The position numbers and the translations under genes were made by a program. A model generated the notes under the pieces. It searched no databases. It had not been told where the DNA came from and saw only the letters and a list, made by a program, of their open reading frames with translations. DNA of 64,000 bases from Streptomyces alboflavus. GTDB lineage: Bacteria > Actinomycetota > Actinomycetes > Streptomycetales > Streptomycetaceae. The stretch is from positions 1 to 64,000 of the forward strand of contig NZ_JNXT01000032.1 of NCBI RefSeq assembly GCF_000716675.1. The letters run 5' to 3'. Below, one piece after another: positions 43,465 through 52,451 of this stretch; position 1 is the first letter of the stretch; the number at the start of each line of letters is the position of its first letter.

Positions 43465-46404
43465 ATGCGCGGGCGAGAAGTCTGGACACGACGCAGGCTG
43501 TGGATCGGCGTCGGCTGCGCGGCGCTGGTCGTCCTGGCCGTCACCCTCCGCCGAGTCGGCGGCGAGCAAGGTCAGCAAGCCCAGTACGACGGCCCCGCGT
43601 TCGTCGTCTCCGTGGTCGGCGTCCTCGTGTCCGTCGCTGCCCTGCTCCTGGACGTCCTGCGCCGCACGGACGCGCCCCCGGAACCCGGCGTCGTGCTACG
43701 ACAGACCGCCGACGCGCTCGCCGAGGCGGTACGGGTCCAATGGGCACAGGAGGCACGGCTGCGGCGCCTGCAAGACCCGAAACCACTCAACGTCCGCTGG
43801 AGGTGGGCCGACAGACTGCTCACGGACGACACACGGAACATTCGGCGTGGGCACCCGGTGCCCGAGCCCCGGCCCGGAGCCAACTGCCTGGCGTCGATCG
43901 CCACGACCTTCGAGGACGTACCGTCCGGGCGCATGGTCGTGCTCGGAAGCCCCGGTTCGGGCAAGAGCGTGCTCGCCGTGTGCTGCACGCTCGACCTTCT
44001 GAAGAAGCGCGCACCCGGCACAGCCGTACCCGTGATCTTCCCCCTGGCGGCCTGGGACCCGGGCACCACCACCCTGCGCGCCTGGCTCGTCGAACGGCTC
44101 GTGGCGGAATACCGGCCGCTCGCGGCCACCACCGACGGCACCGTACTGGCCGGGTCGCTGCTCGACGCCGGACTGATCACACCTGTCCTCGACGGCTTCG
44201 ACGAACTGCCCCCGGCGTCGTACAGCACCGGGATGCGCAGGCTCAACGCCGAGCTGGACGACGGCATGCCGGTGCTCGTCACCTCGCGGACCACGGCCTG
44301 GCGCAGCACGGTCGAGTGCAGCGACGTGCTCACTGGTGCGGAGGTCCTCGAACTGCTGCCGCTGGACCTCGCCGAGGCGACGTCATACCTGGAACGCACC
44401 GCGCGCCCGCTGCGCGGCCCCCGCGATCGCCGCACGACGGTGTGGACCCCGGTGCTGGACTCCCTGCAGGAGGAGCCACACGGCCCGGCAGCCCGCGCAC
44501 TCCTGCAGATCCTGACCAACCCGCTCATGGTGGCCCTGGCCCGCACGGTGTACGGCGACGTGTCCCGCGACCCCCAAGAGCTTCTCGACGACCCTCGTTT
44601 CGACACGACGGCCGGGATCGAAGAGCACCTCCTCGACGCGTTCGTACCAGCCGCGTTCGGCGACGGAGACGCCGACTCACGATGGCGCACCGCGGACGCC
44701 GAGCGCTGGCTGACCTGGCTCGCCCGCGAACTGGAACGGCGAGGCACCAAGCGGCTCGCCTGGTGGGAGCTGTACCTCAGCGTGCCGCGGGCGTTGCGGC
44801 TGGCCGCGCCCGCCCTGCTCGCGCAGGCACTCACGTTCGTCCTGGCCCTCCCCATCCTGCTCTCCAGCGTCGGCGGCGACGTCTTCGTCTCCGACGACAA
44901 GCCGTCGCTGGCAGCGAACCTGGTCGGCAACCTGATCGGATTCGCCGGTGGACTGGCCCTGCTCCTGCCCGTGTCGGCGGTGCGGCGCGAACGGCGCACG
45001 GCACTGCCCCGGCAGCTCACGGTCTGCATGGCGACGGCCGCCATCGCCACCCTCGGGTACACCCTCGCCGGAGGCTCCGTTCAGTTCGGGCTGCAGTTCG
45101 GCACGGTCACGGACGGCTGGGTGGCCGAGCTGTTCGGCGGCGCCGTCTTCGGCGTACTGATCGCCCTGTACTTCGGGGTGGCCGGGCTGACCCGGCACGC
45201 GGTGCCGCTCGGGCTGCCGTGGGCGGGCAGCCCTGCCGGTCGGCTCGCGGCACAGGCCGGGGGCGGCCTCCTCGCCCTGGCGGGGCTCGTCGTCATCAGG
45301 CCATGGCTGTTCGGGCACGACCTCGGCGTGTGGCCGACGGTGGCCGGCGCCCTGTGCTTCGCCGCGGCCCTGTGCCTGTGGGCGGCAGCGAGGCGACAGG
45401 GGGTGCGGACGGCCGTCTCCCATGCCGGTGAGGGCCGCATCGCCCGGCGTTTCGCGACCGGGCTTCTGCACGGCTGGGCCGTCTGCCTGCTCGTCGGAGT
45501 TGCGGCGGGCGCGACGGTGGGCGCCGTCGGCTACGCGCTCTCCGCGGTCGAGACGTCCAGGGCGCCCGACCTGGACGGCAGGCGGATCGGGACGTGGTCG
45601 CACCAGGAAACCCCCGACGGCGACCGCACCGTCGAGTCCGCGACGGAGATCGCCGGCGTCCTGGTGTACCCGCACGGAGGCTCCCGGCTCACCGCATATC
45701 CTCACGGCAGCCAACCGCCGAGCTGCGACCACAGGTGCGAATCGTTCGACGCACGTGTGACCTTCCGCGTAGCCCAGGGCGACCTGCGCATCCTCGTGGA
45801 CGGACACAGCGCGGCCCATGCGGTGAACATGCTGCCGGAGCTACCCAAGCAGTCCCGGACCTGGCTCGCCCAGAGCGCCACCCGGCACCCACTCGACCGA
45901 TTCCTGCTCCCCGGAGCCATGGGCGGAGTCCTGATCGCGCTGATCGGCGGCCCCGCATCTGGCCTCTATCGCGCGCTCAGCGCTCCCTCCGACCTCATCC
46001 GGGCGGCCAACCCGCACGTCACCCTGCGCACGGACCGCATGGCGTCGCTGTCCCGGTCCGGAGTCGTCGCGGTCATGACGGGCGGCGTATGCGCCCTCCT
46101 GGCCTGGGCATTCGCCTCACGAGGCGGGCTAGACCATGTAGCGGCACAGATGTGGGTGCCGATGGGCACCGCCGCACTCGCACTCACCGCATGGGGACAA
46201 CTGGCCGTCGCCCGTACCTGGCTGGCCCTGACGAGGCGGCTGCCCTGGCGCCTCATGACATTCCTCGACGAAGCGCACCGCAGGGGAGTGCTACGGCAAT
46301 CCGGCGCTCACTACGAGTTCCGCCATCTACGCATGCAGCAGCGACTCGCCTCGGCCACCGACGCCCCGCAGGAAACCCCCCGGACGACAGCGCCCACCGG
46401 ATGA
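43465..46404 (+). CDS. Membrane NACHT-domain NTPase
   Basis: 979 residues. Two N-terminal membrane helices (about 11-29 and 43-63) precede a NACHT domain (about 150-400): Walker A GSPGSGKS (161-168), Walker B VLDGFDELP (Asp246/Glu247) and a sensor-like VLVTSRTTAW. A winged-helix-like segment follows, then a large region with about nine to ten membrane helices (about 470-930) interrupted by a roughly 100-residue hydrophilic loop (about 705-800) containing a CDHRC cysteine pair. No repeats of the LRR/TPR type. NACHT proteins can act in anti-phage defence or signalling; this membrane-rich form is common in Streptomyces and uncharacterised. No effector or defence genes adjoin. Confidence 0.85.
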   Translation: MRGREVWTRRRLWIGVGCAALVVLAVTLRRVGGEQGQQAQYDGPAFVVSVVGVLVSVAALLLDVLRRTDAPPEPGVVLRQTADALAEAVRVQWAQEARLRRLQDPKPLNVRWRWADRLLTDDTRNIRRGHPVPEPRPGANCLASIATTFEDVPSGRMVVLGSPGSGKSVLAVCCTLDLLKKRAPGTAVPVIFPLAAWDPGTTTLRAWLVERLVAEYRPLAATTDGTVLAGSLLDAGLITPVLDGFDELPPASYSTGMRRLNAELDDGMPVLVTSRTTAWRSTVECSDVLTGAEVLELLPLDLAEATSYLERTARPLRGPRDRRTTVWTPVLDSLQEEPHGPAARALLQILTNPLMVALARTVYGDVSRDPQELLDDPRFDTTAGIEEHLLDAFVPAAFGDGDADSRWRTADAERWLTWLARELERRGTKRLAWWELYLSVPRALRLAAPALLAQALTFVLALPILLSSVGGDVFVSDDKPSLAANLVGNLIGFAGGLALLLPVSAVRRERRTALPRQLTVCMATAAIATLGYTLAGGSVQFGLQFGTVTDGWVAELFGGAVFGVLIALYFGVAGLTRHAVPLGLPWAGSPAGRLAAQAGGGLLALAGLVVIRPWLFGHDLGVWPTVAGALCFAAALCLWAAARRQGVRTAVSHAGEGRIARRFATGLLHGWAVCLLVGVAAGATVGAVGYALSAVETSRAPDLDGRRIGTWSHQETPDGDRTVESATEIAGVLVYPHGGSRLTAYPHGSQPPSCDHRCESFDARVTFRVAQGDLRILVDGHSAAHAVNMLPELPKQSRTWLAQSATRHPLDRFLLPGAMGGVLIALIGGPASGLYRALSAPSDLIRAANPHVTLRTDRMASLSRSGVVAVMTGGVCALLAWAFASRGGLDHVAAQMWVPMGTAALALTAWGQLAVARTWLALTRRLPWRLMTFLDEAHRRGVLRQSGAHYEFRHLRMQQRLASATDAPQETPRTTAPTG

Positions 46405-46878
46405 CAGCCCAGACCGCATCTCGCCGAAGTCACGTGCCGAGGCGTCGATTCCACGACTCCGTGAGCGCCGCGAGCGGCCGTTGCCCACCCCCAGCCCGCG
46501 CCTGTCCACCGCGGCCGACCAGTACGCAGAATCGGGCGGACTCGGCTACCGCCCGCGCGGCCTGCTGGGAGTCCTGAGGGCCGCAGGACCACTCGCCAAA
46601 AAGCGGCGTGGCGGGCACGGATCTACGAATCCCGGCACCTGGGCGCGATCCGTCTGGAGCGCCGACGACTCGCGAACCCCGACGCGGTCGTGCAGAGCCA
46701 CGAGGCCCTTGTCCGCGCTCGCTTCGGACCAACGGGCGACCCGACGCCGCTCACCCAGCCTTCCGGGGCCCACCCAGCCTCCGGGAACCTGGAGGTCGGC
46801 TTGATCGTTCTCCGTGTGCGCGGCGTACGCCGAAGTGCGCCTCGCCGGTACTCACGAGGAACGTGAAGGAGAGCGTGC
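46405..46878. other. Gap with a possible decayed reading frame
   Basis: 474 bases between the NACHT and GNAT genes. One plus-strand frame (about 46579-46866) reads a charged helical peptide including RARIYESRHLGAIRLERRRL and ANPDAVVQSHEALVRARF with GC-rich third positions, but it has no start codon or ribosome site and degenerates after that. Possibly the remnant of a gene, but I cannot name it. Confidence 0.35.
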
Positions 46879-47481
46879 ATGGCCCCCACCCCCGCAGTAC
46901 GACCCGCCACGGAACGGGACGTGCCCGGTGCCGTCCGGACACTCACCCGTGCCTTCGCCGACTATCCGTTCACCCGGCATGTCGTCGCGGCCGACGGGCA
47001 CGACGAGCGGGTGCGCCGCTTCCAGGAGCTGTTCCTGACCCGGGTCGGCCTTCGGTACGGACGGACGTGGGTCACCGACGACGCACGCGCCGCGGCGGTG
47101 TGGACAACGCCCGAGCGGGACCCCGCGCCCGGATTCACCGAAGTGGGGCCGCTGATCGAGGAGTTGGCGGGCGACCGCGCGCCGGCCTTCGCCGCAGCGC
47201 AGCGCGCCCTCGATCCGCACCGGCCCAGCGAGCCGGTGTGGTTCCTCGCGACCGTCGGCGTGGCCCCGGACGCACAGGGCCAAGGGCTCGGCGGCGTGGT
47301 GGTCGCGGCCGGGCTCGAAGCCGCGGACCGCGCCGGGCACCCGGCGTTCCTGGAGACCTCGAGCGAGCGGAACGTGAGGTTCTATGAACGCCTGGGCTTC
47401 ACCGTGACCGCGGAGGTCGAGCTGCCCGACGACGGCCCCCGCACGTGGTGCATGCGCCGCGAGCCCAGGACGCAGGGCTGA
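46879..47481 (+). CDS. GNAT-family N-acetyltransferase
   Basis: 200 residues with GAAGGAGAG upstream of the ATG. N-terminal VRPATERDVPGAVRTLTRAF, core VGVAPDAQGQGLGGVV (acetyl-CoA loop) and C-terminal ETSSERNVRFYERLGFTV place it in the GNAT group that includes many actinomycete resistance or metabolite acetyltransferases. The substrate is not predictable. Single gene. Confidence 0.9.
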   Translation: MAPTPAVRPATERDVPGAVRTLTRAFADYPFTRHVVAADGHDERVRRFQELFLTRVGLRYGRTWVTDDARAAAVWTTPERDPAPGFTEVGPLIEELAGDRAPAFAAAQRALDPHRPSEPVWFLATVGVAPDAQGQGLGGVVVAAGLEAADRAGHPAFLETSSERNVRFYERLGFTVTAEVELPDDGPRTWCMRREPRTQG

Positions 47482-47942
47482 CCGTCTCCCGCGTCAGGCG
47501 TCCTCAAGCGTCGCTGCGCCGCCCAGATCATGGTGATCCGCTGCCTGCCCAATGACGTTGAGCCATACGCTGGCGAGATGGGCACCGCCACACGCCGGGC
47601 CCGCCTCGGGGCCGAGGTCCCGCGCGAGGGGGTGGCAAAGTCGGTGACCGGTGACTTTCCCCGCCGGGCCCCCGACTCAGAAGCAACCTTCTCCTGACCG
47701 ATCCCGACCGAGAGATGTACGCGTGGGGCAGTGAGCTGCCCCATCTGCCGGACGGCAGCCGAGGCTCTCCACAACCAGTTCCGTGTCTTTCTGCGTCTGG
47801 TTGTTCGTGTGCCTTCCCACTCGTGGCAGGGCGTGATCCGGCAGGTCCCGCAGTGCGAGGACGTGCAGGACATGCAGGACATGCCATGTCGCCGTCGCTC
47901 GCCCCGGGCAGCCGTGCTGCCGTCCGTTCCAAGGAGACGTTC
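47482..47942. other. Gap upstream of the α/β-hydrolase
   Basis: 461 bases with no supported gene. A threefold 9-bp tandem repeat AGGAC(G/A)TGC lies at 47858-47884. The hydrolase frame stays open through part of this gap, but the AAGGAG site at 47930-47935 fixes the start at 47943. Confidence 0.4.
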
Positions 47943-48854
47943 GTGCCCGAGACCCCCTGCACCCTCGTCGGTCTGCCCCGGCCCGACGGCGCGCGCCTGG
48001 CTCTCTACCTGCATGGGCCGAACGACCCCGACCTGGTGATCGTCCTGGCCCACGGATGGCAGGCGACCTCTGCCATCTGGGACAAGACCGTGGCACAACT
48101 GAACCGCCCGTCCACCCTCATCGTGCGCTATGACCAGCGCGGACACGGCCGCTCCACCTCCGGCACCGCACGGCCGGCGATGTCCCTGCTGGCCGACGAC
48201 ATCCAGGCCGTCATCGCCGCCACCGCGCCCGGGGACGTCCCGGTCATCCTCGTCGGCCACTCCATGGGAGGCGCCGCGGTCCTCACGCTGGCCGCTTCCC
48301 GCCCCCGCCTCTTCGGGAAGAAAGTGATCGCGGCTCTGCTCGTGTCCACCAGCGGCGGCGGCCTCGACCTCGCTGCCGCCGGATTTCCGCTGCGGACACG
48401 GCTGGTCGGCGTACTGCGCCACGCCATGGCCAGCCTGTGCATTCACGCGCCCCGCGTGGCGCTGCGCCTGCACAACCTCTGGGAGCCGCGATTGAGCACA
48501 CAGCCGCCCATGGATGTCGCCGGGCGGTGGTTCAAAGCACTGATGCGCCACGACGTCACCGAGCTGGGGGCCTTGCGGCGGATCCCGGTGCACATCCTGG
48601 TGGGGGAGGAGGACCCGACGGTTCCGCCCGTCCACTCACACCGCTTGGCCGAGCAGATCCCCACCGCTGAACTGCACGTCGTCCCGCGAGCCTGTCATCG
48701 TCTGCCCACCCGGCACTCGTCAGTCGTCGTCTCGGCGATCGAGCGCACCTGCTCCGATGCCCTCCAAGGGTCCGGCAGCCGACCGCCCGTGGACAAGACC
48801 GACGGCCCCGCGACCGGCCCGGACCCGGCCGCGGTCCACACACCGCTGGTGTGA
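47943..48854 (+). CDS. α/β-Hydrolase
   Basis: 303 residues from GTG 47943 (AAGGAG seven bases upstream). α/β-Hydrolase fold: VIVLAHGWQATS (oxyanion HG), YDQRGHGRS, nucleophile in LVGHSMGGAA, acid in LVGEEDPTVPP and His in RACHRLP near the C-terminus. Lacks a signal peptide. The substrate could be an ester, epoxide or lactone. Convergent with the SGNH hydrolase gene. Confidence 0.87.
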   Translation: MPETPCTLVGLPRPDGARLALYLHGPNDPDLVIVLAHGWQATSAIWDKTVAQLNRPSTLIVRYDQRGHGRSTSGTARPAMSLLADDIQAVIAATAPGDVPVILVGHSMGGAAVLTLAASRPRLFGKKVIAALLVSTSGGGLDLAAAGFPLRTRLVGVLRHAMASLCIHAPRVALRLHNLWEPRLSTQPPMDVAGRWFKALMRHDVTELGALRRIPVHILVGEEDPTVPPVHSHRLAEQIPTAELHVVPRACHRLPTRHSSVVVSAIERTCSDALQGSGSRPPVDKTDGPATGPDPAAVHTPLV

Positions 48855-49017
48855 CAGGCGCTCGTTCGGCTTGTGCTTCTGGTGTGGGCGAGCCGGTAGG
48901 ACTCGGCGCCGGTCTGGATGACCTCGGTACTGGCGGACTCTCGTCATCAACTGTCGCCAGCTGCCCGTGGAAGCCAACCTGCGGGATACGCAGGAAACGG
49001 GCCGCCGCCGGGGCCGG

Positions 49018-49737
49018 CTACGCGCTCCGGGTCGGGAGCCAGGCGTCGATGACCTCGGCGACGAGGGCGGCGCCGCGGCTGTTCTGATGGATGTGGTCGG
49101 TCGTGAGCACGAGACCCCGGCGCCGCGAGATCGTGTCGAGGCTACGGCGCAGCAAGGCGCGCCGGACGACGACGCCGACGCTCGCTGCGGGTGTCGGGTC
49201 CCGGTAGGGGATCGGTGGTGGGTCCGCCTGGCGTAGTGCCTCGGTCTGGCGTTCGTGGAGCGGGAGGTAGGCCGCCTTGTTGGTGGTGGCGACCTCGGCG
49301 ATCATGCGGCTGTACGCCTGGGATGCCCGCGCCGCGGCTCCGTCGAGTTGTTGGCCGAGGACCGGGAGGGACAGCAGAGCGATCGTCGCGTCGGTCTGCG
49401 TGCGCAGCCGTTCGACGACGGCTCCCAGGCACTGCTGGAACCAGCCGGCCGACGGGCGCTCGGAGAGCTGTTTGCGCTTGATGGCCCGCTCGACGGGGTA
49501 GTCGGCGAGGCTCGCTCGGGCGTCGTTGGTCCCGATCAGCACGGTGATCACGTCGGGTGGGTCCGCTACGACGGCATCGAGGCGCTGTGAGAGGTTGTGG
49601 GCGAAGTCGCCGTTGACACCGAAACGGGCGAGCCGTACGTCGCCGGGGGGCCGACGTCGTTCGAGAAGGTCCAGGTAGTCGACGCTGAGCTGCGCGCGGG
49701 TGAGGCTGTCGCCGAGGCACGCGACACGGGTCGTCAC
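49018..49737 (-). CDS. SGNH/GDSL-family hydrolase
   Basis: 239 residues from a GTG. Block I ACLGDSLT (catalytic Ser), block II Gly in RFGVNGDFA, block III IGTNDA and block V DHIHQNSRG (Asp and His) are all present, so an active esterase/lipase fold is expected. No signal peptide, so intracellular. Its start overlaps the upstream cupin stop as GTGA, so translation is coupled. Confidence 0.88.
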   Translation of the reverse strand: MTTRVACLGDSLTRAQLSVDYLDLLERRRPPGDVRLARFGVNGDFAHNLSQRLDAVVADPPDVITVLIGTNDARASLADYPVERAIKRKQLSERPSAGWFQQCLGAVVERLRTQTDATIALLSLPVLGQQLDGAAARASQAYSRMIAEVATTNKAAYLPLHERQTEALRQADPPPIPYRDPTPAASVGVVVRRALLRRSLDTISRRRGLVLTTDHIHQNSRGAALVAEVIDAWLPTRSA

Positions 49738-50201
49738 GGTGTGCGCGGGCCGGACGTGCCGGCGTGCTCGGCCGGGCGGGCTTCGGTCCGGGGACGGTGG
49801 TCGGTGCCGAGGCCGGCGGTGATGGTCAGGATGGACGCCGGTCCCGCCATGTCGACCGCGTGCCATGTCCCGGCCGGGTTGACGGTCGCCTCGCCCGGCC
49901 CGAGCACAACCCGGTCGGGCACTCCGTCCACGTCACGGGTGACCGTCACCGACCCGCTGAGGCAGACGACCAGTTCGTCGCCGGCGGGGTGGCGCTCCCA
50001 CTGGTCGTCGGGGCCGTTGCCGTCGAAGATCGTCACCATCCGGCCCTCGGCGCCGTCCGCCGCGACCGCGGCGCCGTAGGCATGGAGCACCTCCGGGTCC
50101 CAGGCGAAGCCCTCGACGGGTTTCGCTCGCGAGCCCAGCCCGAGGTGCACGGGGGTGGTCCGCAGGTCGATGGCGTTGGGTTCGTGATTGACGAGTCTCA
50201 T
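49734..50201 (-). CDS. Cupin-domain protein
   Basis: 155 residues from ATG 50201; an upstream GTG at 50216 is possible. A single cupin domain spans about 60-130 with the motif 1 region ERHPAGDELVVCLSGSVTV and motif 2 PAGTWHAVD, retaining two of the usual metal-ligand histidines and the Glu. Could be a small sugar or metabolite isomerase/oxygenase or a sensor. Co-translated with the SGNH hydrolase and 84 bp downstream of an AraC gene on the same strand. Confidence 0.8.
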   Translation of the reverse strand: MRLVNHEPNAIDLRTTPVHLGLGSRAKPVEGFAWDPEVLHAYGAAVAADGAEGRMVTIFDGNGPDDQWERHPAGDELVVCLSGSVTVTRDVDGVPDRVVLGPGEATVNPAGTWHAVDMAGPASILTITAGLGTDHRPRTEARPAEHAGTSGPRTP

Positions 50202-50285
50202 GCCGATGATCGTCACAGGACAGCAAGAGGGGGGTCTTGAAGGAAAGGGAACGAAAAGTCGACGCGACGGACGGCCGGTCGGCGA

Positions 50286-51122
50286 CTACGCGGTCCCGAG
50301 CAGGACTTCGCCGCGACGCCACGCTGTCGGTGACCGGCCCGTGAACTCGCTCCAGTCCCGGACGAGATGGGCCTGGTCGGCGTAGCCGGAGACGGTCGCC
50401 ACCTCGGCCCAGGGAAGCGGGTCGGGCATGGTGGCCAGTTCGTGCGCGTGCTCGAAGCGCAGCACCCGGGCGAAGGTCTTCGGCGACAGGCCCACCTCAC
50501 CGCGAAACCGCTCGGTGAGGTACCGACGGCTCCAGCCCAGTTCTGCGGCGACCTTCCCCACCTGGACGCGGCCCCGCGCGGCCAAGAGGCGGCGCCATGC
50601 CTCGGCCACCTCGGGGCGCACCCGGGACACGGGGTCGCCGCCGGCGCCGCGGTCGACGGCTCGCAGCAGCAACTCGTCCAGCGCGGAGAACCGCGCGGCC
50701 CATGTCGTCGCCGCACGGAGCCGGTCGACCAGCTCGACACCGAGCGCTCCGAGGAGCTCGTCGAGTGGGACCAGCCGGTCGGCGAGATCAGCGGCGGGCA
50801 TGCCGTAGACGGCCCGGGCCCCGAGCGGTGTCAGCGACACCTGCACGCCTTCCTGGCGTCCGTCGTGGTGGATCGCCACGGACCGGCGCATCAGACCGCC
50901 GGCCACGCTGCGGAACCGGGTGACCGGTGACCCGTCGTCGACGCCCGCCGCCACCTCCAAAGGGCCGGACAGACTGATCACCGCAGTGAGCACGCGGCCC
51001 GGCGGACCGCAGTGCACCCCCGCCGGGAACCCACGAAGATCGAAACCGACATACGAGCCGACGTATCGCCGCAAGGCGGGCGCCGGGCGTGCATGGATCC
51101 TGGTGGCCGTATGGTCTTCCAC
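50286..51122 (-). CDS. AraC-family transcriptional regulator
   Basis: 278 residues. N-terminal DUF6597-like/unclassified sensor region (about 10-140) and C-terminal HTH_18 (about 165-265) with GKVAAELGWSRRYLTERFRGEVGLSPK and SGYADQAHLVRDWSEFTGRSPTAW. Heads a likely unit with the cupin and SGNH hydrolase genes, which may be its targets. Its 5' end borders the cas6e-like remnant. Confidence 0.88.
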   Translation of the reverse strand: MEDHTATRIHARPAPALRRYVGSYVGFDLRGFPAGVHCGPPGRVLTAVISLSGPLEVAAGVDDGSPVTRFRSVAGGLMRRSVAIHHDGRQEGVQVSLTPLGARAVYGMPAADLADRLVPLDELLGALGVELVDRLRAATTWAARFSALDELLLRAVDRGAGGDPVSRVRPEVAEAWRRLLAARGRVQVGKVAAELGWSRRYLTERFRGEVGLSPKTFARVLRFEHAHELATMPDPLPWAEVATVSGYADQAHLVRDWSEFTGRSPTAWRRGEVLLGTA

Positions 51123-52451
51123 CCTCGCAGTGTACGAACCGGCGGTCTACGTCACGGGGACACATGAACGCCGGCACGAGCCTCGCCCGCATCCAGATCA
51201 ACCCGGACAGCCGCGAGGTCCAGCGCGATCTGCGCGACGCCACCCAGATGCACAAAACCCTCATGCGCGCGGTCCCCGACCACCTCGGCGCGCAGGCTGT
51301 CCCCTGTCCGCCCTGGTGTATCGCGGAGGGCGGGGAGCGGATCCGATGGGGCGCACGGGGGCGCTCGCACCGTGCGGCCGTGACCGGAACGTACGCCACC
51401 TCCGTCAGGGGCATGCGCCCGCGCACACTGTGTGACGATGCGCCCCTAAGTGCTCCCCCCTCGGGCTGGGTGGAGCCGCCCTGCGGGACTGTCGTTCGTG
51501 TCCGGGCGCACCGCAATTGACCCGCCCGTGTCAATGCCGCGGGCCTTGCTGAGGGCTCGCAGGCTCATGGATCCGGCCAACTGGTGTTCACCGGCTAGTT
51601 TTTCACGGGGTGAATCCGGGATCCATCGCTGGTCAGACGGGTTTTCGGTCACTTGTCCGCAGGGCAGAACGCGCCGTGTTCCGCAGGCGTGTGTTTGAGG
51701 GGGTGGCAGCCGGGCACTTGGGGCAGGCGGCGGCCCGGCCATGGCTGTCGTGCGAGGTTGAGGCCTCGCGGAAGCTACTCACCGGTTACTGCGCGCGGCA
51801 GCAAGAGCACTATCCGTTCAACTTTAGGGGGTTGCTATCCCGTGACCCACCGTGAAGACTGTGGCCGAGTTCCACCGGGACGAAGGTGGTTCGAGTGCGC
51901 ACTGAGCAGAGCGTCGGACAGGCTCCGACAGGGTGTGCGCACCGCCTCACCCCGTTCCCGGGTATTCGGCCTCAGGGGGGCCGCCACCAGTTCGCAGGTG
52001 CATGGGGAAGCACGCGCGCAGCCAGCGGCGCGGAACGTTTCACTGGGGGATGAGTGATGTCGGCAAGGTTCGCACCACAGGTGCCGTCCTTCGTCCAGGG
52101 GTGGGCGAAGCACCGAAGTGCGCCGTGGCGGCTGTGTTGAGCCCAGCCAACACGGCCTCGTTGACGGACGGATGACAGCCGTACGACCCGGCGGGCACGC
52201 CACCAGCGCCTAGACCCGCGCAGGTGCCGGCCCGCACGACGTGCGCGCCCAACTGGCCCGCAAGCATGCCTGATCGAGCCCGCCGGTGCAGCGGAGGCAG
52301 GCATGCCCGGCCCTCGCCGTTCCCGTCCGCGCGCGTTGCCCGACCGACCGGAGGCGTACCACGCCCACGTCCGGCGCGCCCAACGCGACCGCCTCAGCCG
52401 CACCCCGCCCGTGGCCCCACCGCGCCCGCACGCGCCATTCAAGGGAGAGAT
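51123..52451. other. 1.3-kb gene-poor spacer before the biosynthetic cluster
   Basis: No intact gene is supported. Contents seen: the cas6e-like remnant (51164-51300); two copies of the palindrome GTGCGCAC 40 bp apart (51895-51902 and 51935-51942); and an imperfect hairpin (GGCTGTGTTG with CCAACACGGCC, about 52130-52158). Codon bias is lost through most of the region and stops occur in all frames. It looks like a scar or insertion boundary to the left of the NRPS cluster. Confidence 0.5.
51164..51300 (+). pseudogene. Remnant of a type I-E cas6e (casE) gene 5' end
   Basis: From ATG 51164 the frame reads MNAGTSLARIQINPDSREVQ, then RDLRDATQMHKTLMRAVPDH and LGAQA. This matches the N-terminal pattern of actinobacterial Cas6e/CasE (an L-x-R-I strand, then RD(L/I)xDAxxMHxxLMxxxP followed by xLG). 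The match breaks after about 45 residues and the frame then runs into unrelated cysteine-containing sequence. Cas6e is normally about 200-220 residues. No other cas gene or repeat array is present. Call based on recalled family pattern, not a search. Confidence 0.55.

Noticed and set aside
47858..47884. Threefold AGGAC(G/A)TGC tandem repeat as a regulatory array
   Set aside because: Too short and imperfect, with no partner site near a promoter; recorded only as part of the gap description.
51600..51860. Possible transposase helix-turn-helix fragment (RRRVFEGVAAGHLGQAAA)
   Set aside because: The resemblance is short, the surrounding frame lacks coding bias and no inverted repeats or target-site duplications were seen.
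51123..52451. CRISPR array next to the cas6e-like remnant
   Set aside because: No regularly spaced repeats of 28-37 bases could be found by eye in this region.
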